A DNA stretch of 10,373 nucleotides from JAPLDA01 sp043787975 (lineage in GTDB: Bacteria > Bacteroidota > Bacteroidia > AKYH767-A > 2013-40CM-41-45): contig JAYVUK010000080.1 of assembly GCA_043787975.1 (NCBI GenBank), positions 1 through 10,373 of the forward strand. Direction: 5' to 3'. Position 1 is the stretch's first letter; each line of letters opens with the position of its first letter. Both the position numbers and the translations under genes were made by a program. This document shows, piece by piece, positions 1 to 5,763 of this stretch. Below the pieces are notes generated by a model that was given only the letters and a program-made list of their open reading frames with translations, had not been told where the DNA came from and did no database searches.

Positions 1-84
1 CAAGATTTTGCAGCCGGAATTTATGTTGTACAAATTCAAACTGTAGGTTTTATTGGAACGAAAAAACTTGTTATTGAAAAATAA
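1..84 (+). CDS. 3' end of a T9SS-sorted secreted protein (partial)
   Basis: Only the last 27 codons and a TAA stop are inside the window. The frame reads QDFAAGIYVVQIQT, then ends FIGTKKLVIEK. This is the final beta-strand region of a type A T9SS C-terminal sorting domain (GIYVVQI followed by a KKLV tail), which directs an exported protein through the outer membrane in Bacteroidota. The 84 bases match the last 84 bases of the next gene (908-991) at 75 positions by my count, so the two are adjacent paralogues. The next gene starts 25 bases downstream with no terminator or TAnnTTTG promoter visible between them, so cotranscription is likely. The mature domain lies outside the window, so the function of the protein is unknown. 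Confidence 0.85.
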   Translation, partial: QDFAAGIYVVQIQTVGFIGTKKLVIEK

Positions 85-109
85 ATTCAAACACTAAAAA
101 CTAATTAAA

Positions 110-991
110 ATGAAAAAACAACTACTAAAAAAATTCTCTTCTTTCATCATTACAGCAATGATGTTTTCTGTAAGTGCAAATGCACAGATTATTTACACAG
201 ATGTGATTCCGGATACAACCATCAACACCAATGGAGGAGTTTATGCATTGGACTTGAACAATGATGGAACCACCGATTTTAACATTACTTATACTACAAC
301 ATCTATTACACAAACATGTGGTGGTATCCTGCATACCAGCACAAACATCAACATCAGGATTACTCCGCTTGGAGCCAATGAAGTTGGTAATTGGAGCCCG
401 ACCCACCCCAGCGCTCTTCTGTTAAACTCAAACATTGACAGCAGTTCTTTTACATGGCTAAATAATGCGAATCAAATCCTGACTTCCATATCCTGGCAAT
501 GCGGTACTTTCGGAGGTGGCCAATTTTTTTGGGGAGCTTCATATACCGGTTACTGGAATGGAGCAGTAGATAAATATATCCCATTGCGATTACATGTGAG
601 TTCGCAAAAATATTACGGATGGGTGCGGTTAGATGTTGCAACAGGAGCATTGAGTTTCACTGTAAAAGATTATGCATACAACTCCATTCCCAACCAACCC
701 ATCCTTGCCGGACAAACAGTTGCCACAGGAATAAATGAAAACTCTTTTGCTTCATCAATAAATCTTTTTCCAAATCCTGCCAACAATCATCTCACTATCT
801 CTTTAGGAAGCAACAACAAAAAAGTTGAAGTAACTATCGCTGACATTACAGGAAAAATAATTTACTCAATAACGGCAAGTGAAACACAAAAGATAGAAGT
901 GAATACACAAGATTTTGCAGCGGGAATTTATGTTGTACAAATTCAAACAGCAGATTTTATTGCAACGAAAAAACTTGTCGTGGAAAACTAA
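110..991 (+). CDS. Secreted protein with T9SS type A C-terminal sorting domain
   Basis: 293 residues. Residues 1-25 form a Sec signal peptide: basic start MKKQLLKK, hydrophobic core about 12-21, cleavage after A25 (ANA|Q). Residues 26-205 are a beta-rich, Asn/Thr-rich region I cannot assign; it holds DLNNDGTTDF at 48-57, resembling a calcium-binding Asp/Asn loop. Residues 217-293 are the sorting domain, opening with NLFPNPANNHLTI, with ITGKIIYS in the middle and GIYVVQI near the end, finishing KKLVVEN. In this family the domain is recognised by the T9SS translocon and usually removed when the protein is released or attached to the cell surface. The ATG at 110 is chosen because it directly gives the signal peptide; the upstream sequence is A-rich with no Shine-Dalgarno, normal for the phylum. 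Product likely secreted or surface-bound; specific role unknown. Confidence 0.9.
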   Translation: MKKQLLKKFSSFIITAMMFSVSANAQIIYTDVIPDTTINTNGGVYALDLNNDGTTDFNITYTTTSITQTCGGILHTSTNINIRITPLGANEVGNWSPTHPSALLLNSNIDSSSFTWLNNANQILTSISWQCGTFGGGQFFWGASYTGYWNGAVDKYIPLRLHVSSQKYYGWVRLDVATGALSFTVKDYAYNSIPNQPILAGQTVATGINENSFASSINLFPNPANNHLTISLGSNNKKVEVTIADITGKIIYSITASETQKIEVNTQDFAAGIYVVQIQTADFIATKKLVVEN

Positions 992-999
992 AAATTAAT

Positions 1000-1054
1000 A
1001 GTAAAAAGTGAAAAACTAAAAGTGCTCGAAACTTTTCACTATTCACTGTTTACT
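1000..1054. repeat. Imperfect hairpin with 7-base periodic arms
   Basis: Arms 1000-1023 and 1031-1054 surround a 7-base loop (gctcgaa). 19 of 24 positions pair, including 6 in a row next to the loop. Each arm is built of 7-base words: AGTAAAA, AGTGAAA, AACTAAA on the left; CACTATT, CACTGTT, TACTTTC on the right. It begins 9 bases after the stop of the cargo gene, so it may help end or protect that mRNA, but it is AT-rich and not a textbook terminator. Confidence 0.55.
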
Positions 1055-1109
1055 TTCAGTTTTGAACTAGAAGCTATCTCAAAATTATAGAATTGGCTCT
1101 TTCCTTTGT

Positions 1110-1131
1110 CGTCAGGTGTTTCCACCTGACG
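1110..1131. repeat. REP-like hairpin 1 of an inverted pair
   Basis: Nine-base-pair stem CGTCAGGTG / CACCTGACG with a TTTC loop, GC-rich against an AT-rich background. It is an inverted, slightly diverged copy of the hairpin at 1150-1172: at the fourth pair of the shared GTC-GGTG core the A-T pair here is a G-C pair there, a compensated change. No T-run follows on either side. Confidence 0.7.
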
Positions 1132-1144
1132 GTTTAATGGTGAT

Positions 1145-1172
1145 AAAAAATGTCGGGTGAAACACCCGACAT
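1145..1172 (-). terminator. Likely intrinsic terminator, minus strand (REP-like hairpin 2)
   Basis: A 10-base-pair stem (1150-1159 with 1163-1172, core GTCGGGTG) with a 3-base loop. Read on the minus strand the hairpin runs into T residues (the complement of A1145-A1150), the form of a rho-independent terminator, 26 bases after the stop of the 1198-1677 gene. It is also the inverted partner of the hairpin at 1110-1131, so it may be a dispersed repeat now used as a terminator. Confidence 0.65.
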
Positions 1173-1197
1173 CACATTCATCTCTACTGATAGAATT

Positions 1198-1677
1198 TTA
1201 TTTACTGCTTAGCTTTTTCTTTGTCTCTGCTTTCTTGACATACTTCGGAAGCTTTCCTTCTTTCACTAAATTATCCACTTTCTTTTTATGTTCCTTGAAA
1301 TCGCCGAAACATAACGCAGAGAGAACGTCTTCACGTGTCATCTCTTTGTCGCCCAGTTGTTTTTTAATTTCATCACCGCAACGGTCAACAAATTTCTCAA
1401 AGCGTTCAGGTGCCCAGATGTATTCATGTTTGAACCAATCCGGCTTTGAACGGTCAACTGCAAATTCCTGGGGAAGTTCTCCATGAATAACTGTTTTCAA
1501 ATCCAGCCCTTCAAATGATTTGGGCAGTATACGGTTGTCGAATATCAGCGGTCGGCTAATATCAATCACATGTTTTTTGCGTTTCGGGTCAATCATCTTA
1601 AGACCGTTAACGCGCAGACCTTTTTTCTTCAGGTGTGCAAATTTCTTTTCGAAGCGATCAAGAGTGTCGTACAACAT
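1198..1677 (-). CDS. Small basic protein of unknown function
   Basis: 159 residues, not recognised. No signal peptide or membrane segment is visible, so it is probably cytosolic. Both ends are strongly basic: KKFAHLKKKG near the start and KYVKKAETKKKLSSK at the end, the latter looking disordered. The middle is more globular, with the stretches HVIDISRPLIFDNRILPKSF and FKHEYIWAPERFEKFV, aromatic and acidic residues, and two cysteines about 40 residues apart that form no metal-site pattern. It starts 128 bases after paaZ in the same direction with an AT-rich hairpin between, so it could be cotranscribed with paaZ or separate; I see no TAnnTTTG promoter for it. ATG chosen as the first in frame. 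Intact codon structure and a following minus-strand terminator support a real gene. Confidence 0.75.
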   Translation of the reverse strand: MLYDTLDRFEKKFAHLKKKGLRVNGLKMIDPKRKKHVIDISRPLIFDNRILPKSFEGLDLKTVIHGELPQEFAVDRSKPDWFKHEYIWAPERFEKFVDRCGDEIKKQLGDKEMTREDVLSALCFGDFKEHKKKVDNLVKEGKLPKYVKKAETKKKLSSK

Positions 1678-1711
1678 GGTATTTTGGTTTTAGGTTATTT
1701 TATAAGATCTA

Positions 1712-1783
1712 CGAAATACGAAATGAAACGAAATACGAAAACGGTGGGATTAACCATTCGTATTTCGGAAAATTCGTATTTCG
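1712..1783. repeat. Inverted array of the word CGAAATACGAA
   Basis: The 11-base word CGAAATACGAA occurs at 1712-1722 and 1729-1739 and, inverted, at 1757-1767 and 1773-1783. Outer and inner copies pair to give a long hairpin with two perfect 11-base-pair stems separated by a 6/5-base internal loop and closed by a 17-base loop. Within each copy CGAAATA/CGAAA repeats at a 7-base step. It lies between the paaZ stop and the start of the following gene, where it could end, attenuate or stabilise the paaZ transcript. Confidence 0.75.
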
Positions 1784-1805
1784 CAGATGAATGATACATT
1801 TTAAA

Positions 1806-3851
1806 TTAGTTTTTAGAAGCTACAAGCGTCAGCACCGTTTCCACTGCTACTGTTTCGCCACGCTGATTACTCACAACCACATCCCATTCAACAACTCCTT
1901 GCGGAATCTGTCCTTCGCGGTTTTCTTTCTTCGTTTTTGTCTTGCAAGTAAGTTTTACACCGATTGTATCTCCGACATATACAGGTTGAATAAACCGAAG
2001 TGTATCCAGTCCGTAGTTTGCAAGTACAGGTCCTTTCTTCGGGTCAACAAATAATCCTGCTGCAGCCGCAATGATAAAGTAACCGTGTGCCACACGTTTC
2101 TCGAAGATGCTTCCTTCCAATGCTGTTTCATCGGTATGAGCATAAAAGAAATCTCCGCTGATGCCGGCAAAGTTCACGATGTCGGCTTCCGTTACAGTTC
2201 TTCTGTGCGTGACAAGTGTATCTCCTACATTGATCTCTTCAAAATATTTTCTGAACGGATGAATGACATCTTCTTTTGTTTCCGCTCCCGGCAAATACGT
2301 ATTCATGATGTGCATGAGCGTAGTCGGGGAACCTTGTAACGCAGTTCGCTGCATATAATGTTTCACTCCACGCATTCCACCCATCTCTTCACCACCTCCG
2401 GCTCGTCCCGGTCCACCGTGAACCAAATGTGGTAGCGGGGAACCATGACCGGTAGATTCGGCAGCACAATTTTTATTGATAATCACCATTCTACCGTGCA
2501 TACTTGCAGAGCCAAGGACAATCTCTTTTGCAAATTTATCATCGGCTGTAAACACTGAACCTACCAGGCTTCCTTTACCCATCTTAGCGAGCTCTGCGGC
2601 TTCAGCAGCGGTTTTATATGGCATTACTGTACTCACAGGACCGAATGCTTCAATCTCGTGAGGGCCAAGTTTTTTGAACGGATCGTTGCAATAAAGCAGC
2701 ATGGATGACATGAATGCTCCTCGTTTGCTGTCAGCTCCGATCACATCCACATTTTCCATGTCACCATAAACCAATTCGCATGAGTTCATCAACTCTTTTA
2801 CTTTTGCTTTCACATCTTTCACCTGTCCTAAGCTGGCTAAAGGCCCCATGCGAACACCTTCCACGGAAGGATCACCAATGACATTGCTTTTCAATCTTTC
2901 TTTCAACGCTGCAATTACTGCATCCGTGAGGTTCGCTGGAACAATGGTTCTGCGGATGGCAGTACACTTTTGTCCGGCTTTCACAGTCATTTCACGTGTA
3001 ACTTCTTTGATAAAGAGTTTGAATTCTTCTGTATCAGGAGTTGCATCGATACCGAGAATGCAACAGTTCAAAGAATCCGCTTCCATGTTAAAGCGAACTG
3101 AATTTTCTATAATGGCGGGATGACGCTTCAGCATCTTGCCTGTTTCAGCAGAACCGGTGAATGTTACAACATCCTGACCTGTGATATGCTCAAGCAGGTT
3201 CCCAACGCTTCCGCAAATAAGTTGCAACGAACCTTCAGGTAAAATTTTCGACGCAATAATTTCTTTTGTAACCAGTTCAGTAAGAAATGAAGTGGCCGTT
3301 GCCGGTTTTACAATGGCAGGAACTCCGGCCAATAAATTCACAGCAATTTTTTCCAGCATTCCCCAAACAGGAAAATTGAACGCATTAATATGAATGGCAA
3401 CACCTTCCAGCGGAACACAAATATGATGACCGACAAATGTTCCTCCTTTTGAAATCATTTCCATGTTGCCGTCAACATAAAATGTTTCATCCGGAAGCTC
3501 GCGTCTTCCTTTGCTTGCATACACAAACAGGTTACCGATACCACCATCAATGTCAATCCATGAATCGGTCTTGGTGGCACCTGTCGCAGCACTCAATGCA
3601 TAAAAATCCTTCTTCTTTTCAGTCAGATGCATCGCCAGTGCTTTGATCATCCGTGCACGCTCATGAAAGGTCATTTTGCGAAGTTTCGGTCCGCCAACTT
3701 TACGCGCATAGTCAAGCATCCCTTTAAAATCAACGCCTTCGGAGGAAGCAACAAAGAGTTGTTCACCCGTTACAGCGTGATAAAGAGGAATGCCCGCACC
3801 GGACCCTTCAGCCCATGCGCCTTGAGAAAAGCTTTTCAACTTGACAGACAT
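1806..3851 (-). CDS. paaZ: Phenylacetate pathway bifunctional protein PaaZ (oxepin-CoA hydrolase / aldehyde dehydrogenase)
   Basis: 681 residues from the ATG, the length of E. coli PaaZ. The enzyme opens the oxepin-CoA ring with its MaoC-type hydratase domain and oxidises the resulting semialdehyde with its NADP-dependent aldehyde dehydrogenase domain, in aerobic CoA-dependent phenylacetate degradation. ALDH domain about 1-515: HINAFNFPVWGMLEK, VKPATAT, FTGSAETG, catalytic Glu257 in MEADSLNCC and Cys296 in AGQKCTAIRR. The segment HGSPLPHLVHGGPGRAGGGEE is typical of PaaZ. MaoC domain about 530-681: EADIVNFAGISGD, with Asp567 and His572 in GDFFYAH. The frame extends four codons upstream to a TTG at 3863, but ATG at 3851 matches the MSVxLxSF start of homologues. 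No other paa gene is in the window, so the partner enzymes must lie elsewhere. A good promoter lies upstream. Confidence 0.97.
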   Translation of the reverse strand: MSVKLKSFSQGAWAEGSGAGIPLYHAVTGEQLFVASSEGVDFKGMLDYARKVGGPKLRKMTFHERARMIKALAMHLTEKKKDFYALSAATGATKTDSWIDIDGGIGNLFVYASKGRRELPDETFYVDGNMEMISKGGTFVGHHICVPLEGVAIHINAFNFPVWGMLEKIAVNLLAGVPAIVKPATATSFLTELVTKEIIASKILPEGSLQLICGSVGNLLEHITGQDVVTFTGSAETGKMLKRHPAIIENSVRFNMEADSLNCCILGIDATPDTEEFKLFIKEVTREMTVKAGQKCTAIRRTIVPANLTDAVIAALKERLKSNVIGDPSVEGVRMGPLASLGQVKDVKAKVKELMNSCELVYGDMENVDVIGADSKRGAFMSSMLLYCNDPFKKLGPHEIEAFGPVSTVMPYKTAAEAAELAKMGKGSLVGSVFTADDKFAKEIVLGSASMHGRMVIINKNCAAESTGHGSPLPHLVHGGPGRAGGGEEMGGMRGVKHYMQRTALQGSPTTLMHIMNTYLPGAETKEDVIHPFRKYFEEINVGDTLVTHRRTVTEADIVNFAGISGDFFYAHTDETALEGSIFEKRVAHGYFIIAAAAGLFVDPKKGPVLANYGLDTLRFIQPVYVGDTIGVKLTCKTKTKKENREGQIPQGVVEWDVVVSNQRGETVAVETVLTLVASKN

Positions 3852-3900
3852 TTTCTGCGTCAATAAGTAGTATTAAGTAATTAAGAGGGAAATGACCTTG

Positions 3901-3930
3901 CAAATATAAACTATTTGAGGATCAAATCAA
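3901..3930 (-). promoter_or_regulatory. Promoter for paaZ (TTG-N19-TATATTTG)
   Basis: On the minus strand TTG (complement of 3928-3930), 19 bases, then TATATTTG (complement of 3901-3908). This fits the Bacteroidota primary sigma factor consensus TTG-N19-TAnnTTTG exactly. Expected transcription start is near 3893, giving a leader of about 40 bases before the ATG at 3851. Confidence 0.75.
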
Positions 3931-4037
3931 GAAGTTATTAACAGGTGTTGGTAAAATAGGGAAGAGGAAAATGAGAAATCAGAAAACGGTCACGAAAGTC
4001 GCTCATTACCATGGCTGTGCAATCTAAAATTCAAAAT

Positions 4038-4067
4038 TTCAATCTAACATTTCTTTCCTCACCTTTG
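4038..4067 (+). promoter_or_regulatory. Weak possible promoter for mutY, almost leaderless
   Basis: TTC at 4038-4040, 19 bases, then CACCTTTG at 4060-4067, one base off TAnnTTTG. Only four bases separate it from the ATG, so transcription would start at or beside the start codon. The fit is partial; mutY could be served from further upstream in the 208-base divergent gap. Confidence 0.3.
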
Positions 4068-4071
4068 CTGC

Positions 4072-5127
4072 ATGAATTTCGGCTCTGAAATTATTCGATG
4101 GTATTACCGGCATAAACGTGATCTTCCATGGCGAAATACAAAAAATCCGTATCGAATCTGGCTGTCAGAAATCATTCTTCAGCAAACCCGCGTTGACCAG
4201 GGAATGGCGTATTATCATCGCTTTGTTCAAAAATACCCGACCGTTAAAAAACTTGCTTCTGCGAATGAAGATGAAGTACTGAAGTTATGGCAAGGGTTGG
4301 GTTACTATTCGCGGGCGCGAAATCTCCATCATACAGCAAAGGAGATTGTAAAAAAGTACAAAGGAGTTTTTCCGAAAGAATACGATCAGATTCGTGCACT
4401 AAAAGGCATCGGAGAATACACCTCCGGAGCTATTCTTTCGTTCGCTTTTAATAAAAAGTTTCCCGTTGTTGACGGAAACGTTTTTCGGTTGCTCAGTCGC
4501 TATTTTGGTATTGAAACTCCGATAGATTCATCGGGAGCAAAAAAGGAATTCTATGCGCTTGCCGGTGAATTGATGGAACAGCATTCTCCTTCTGATTTTA
4601 ACCAGGCAATCATGGAATTCGGATCGCGGCAATGCAAGCCGCAAAATCCAGATTGCAGTGTTTGTCCGTTGAATGGTAATTGTGTGGCATTGGCTCAAAA
4701 AAAAGTCGATCAATTGCCTGTGAAAAACAAGAAAACAAAAATCAGGAATCGGTACCTCAATTATCTGGTGATTAGCCAGAATAAAAAGATATTTTTGAAT
4801 AAAAGGAATGGTAATGACATCTGGAAAAATTTGTATGATTTCCCTTCGATTGAGACATCAAAAAAATTCAGCGAGAAAAAATTCATAGCGAGCAAAGAAT
4901 GGGAAACTCTTTTCGGGAAATCGAAAATTAAGTTGTTGTCAGTAAGCCCTGAATATAGGCATTTGCTCAGCCATCAAACCATTCACGCAAAATTTTACGA
5001 GTTAAATCTTCCTTCGGAAAAAATGTTTGCCGGAAAAAATAAATGTATTCTTGTTTCAAAAAAGGAATTGAAAAAAATTGCTGTCCCAAAATTGATTGAA
5101 AATTATTTGGAAAGAAAAATTAAATGA
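4072..5127 (+). CDS. mutY: A/G-specific adenine DNA glycosylase MutY
   Basis: 351 residues, full length. MutY removes adenine mispaired with 8-oxoguanine, preventing G:C to T:A mutations. Catalytic Glu33 lies in IWLSEIILQQTRV; the helix-hairpin-helix is at 109-121 (ALKGIGEYTSGAI, with Lys where Pro is more usual); catalytic Asp134 is in FPVVDGNVFRLLSR. The [4Fe-4S] loop has Cys188-X6-Cys195-X2-Cys198-X5-Cys204, the family spacing. Residues about 225-345 form the NUDIX-like domain that reads 8-oxoG, with LLSHQTIHAKFYE at 298-310. The frame opens at the ATG 4 bases after a TTTG element. It is followed after 111 bases by ssb, which has its own promoter. The mutY-ssb-gldE-gldD order is, from memory, common in Bacteroidota. 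Confidence 0.97.
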   Translation: MNFGSEIIRWYYRHKRDLPWRNTKNPYRIWLSEIILQQTRVDQGMAYYHRFVQKYPTVKKLASANEDEVLKLWQGLGYYSRARNLHHTAKEIVKKYKGVFPKEYDQIRALKGIGEYTSGAILSFAFNKKFPVVDGNVFRLLSRYFGIETPIDSSGAKKEFYALAGELMEQHSPSDFNQAIMEFGSRQCKPQNPDCSVCPLNGNCVALAQKKVDQLPVKNKKTKIRNRYLNYLVISQNKKIFLNKRNGNDIWKNLYDFPSIETSKKFSEKKFIASKEWETLFGKSKIKLLSVSPEYRHLLSHQTIHAKFYELNLPSEKMFAGKNKCILVSKKELKKIAVPKLIENYLERKIK

Positions 5128-5162
5128 CCTATTCAAATCCGGCAGAAATAGAACATTTGTAC

Positions 5163-5193
5163 TTGCTTTTGAGAAATAAAACCTGTACGTTTG
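5163..5193 (+). promoter_or_regulatory. Promoter for ssb (TTG-N20-TACGTTTG)
   Basis: TTG at 5163-5165, 20 bases, then TACGTTTG at 5186-5193, a full match to TAnnTTTG with near-ideal spacing. Expected start near 5200 leaves an A/T-rich leader of about 40 bases before the ssb ATG. Confidence 0.7.
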
Positions 5194-5238
5194 ATCTATA
5201 ATTTAAACCTTTTTTATTAACCTTAAAAACTAAAAATC

Positions 5239-5664
5239 ATGAGTGGAATTAACAAAGTTATTTTAGTCGGTAACGTGGGCAAAGACCCTGAAGTGCGTTA
5301 CCTCGAAGGCGGAGTTGCCGTTGCGAAATTTCCGTTGGCAACTTCTGAGTCCTACAAAAACAAAGAAGGCAACAAGGTTGATCAAACCGAGTGGCATAAT
5401 GTGGTCATGTGGCGTGGTCTTGCCGAAATTGTAGAGAAGTATGTGAAAAAAGGGCAGCTACTTTACATTGAAGGTAAAATCAGGACGCGTACATACGGTG
5501 AAGAGAACAATAAAAAGTATTTCACGGAAGTTGTCGCTGACCAGATGACGATGCTTGGAGGTAAACGCGATGACAATGGTTCTTCCTTGCGTATCGAATC
5601 GAAACAGATCGAATCACCAATGCCAGTCAGTGCATCGGAACCGGCAGATGATCTTCCGTTCTGA
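5239..5664 (+). CDS. ssb: Single-stranded DNA-binding protein SSB
   Basis: 141 residues. The OB-fold runs from 1 to about 108: NKVILVGNVGKDPEVRY at the start, VAKFPLATSE, the typical TEWHNVVMWRGLAEIVEKYV, then KGQLLYIEGKIRTRTY and FTEVVADQMTMLGG. Residues 109-135 are a short polar linker. The last residues, ADDLPF, are the conserved acidic tip that recruits DNA repair and replication proteins; its presence shows the 3' end is intact. SSB coats single-stranded DNA, usually as a tetramer. The gene has its own promoter and is closed by a strong hairpin terminator, so it can be transcribed alone between mutY and gldE. Confidence 0.97.
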   Translation: MSGINKVILVGNVGKDPEVRYLEGGVAVAKFPLATSESYKNKEGNKVDQTEWHNVVMWRGLAEIVEKYVKKGQLLYIEGKIRTRTYGEENNKKYFTEVVADQMTMLGGKRDDNGSSLRIESKQIESPMPVSASEPADDLPF

Positions 5665-5682
5665 AAAATTTCTTGAAACAGA

Positions 5683-5720
5683 GAAGGCAATCCGCCTCAG
5701 GTGGGTTGCCTTCTTCTTTT
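5683..5720 (+). terminator. Rho-independent terminator after ssb
   Basis: GAAGGCAATCCGCC (5683-5696) pairs with GGTGGGTTGCCTTC (5700-5713) as a 14-base-pair stem with two G-U wobbles and a 3-base loop, followed by a T-rich tail (5714-5720, TTCTTTT). It begins 19 bases after the ssb stop. Confidence 0.85.
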
Positions 5721-5763
5721 ATAAACGTGTATGAAACGTTTACCAAACCAATAGATTTCTCCC

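Noticed and set aside
1157..1486. Plus-strand 109-codon frame over the minus-strand basic protein
   Set aside because: It begins inside the terminator hairpin and is Ser/Phe-rich in the way antisense frames are; the minus-strand frame is longer and has proper flanking signals.
1712..1783. CRISPR-like array of 11-base words
   Set aside because: Repeats are too short, spacers are only about 5-6 bases, half the copies are inverted and there is no cas gene; it is a stem-loop.
3852..3863. TTG start four codons upstream of the paaZ ATG
   Set aside because: The ATG at 3851 gives the MSVKLKSF start and 681-residue length expected of PaaZ.
2085..3866. Several plus-strand open frames of 60-90 codons across paaZ
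   Set aside because: They lie antisense to a full-length, motif-rich enzyme and show no recognisable domain or promoter.
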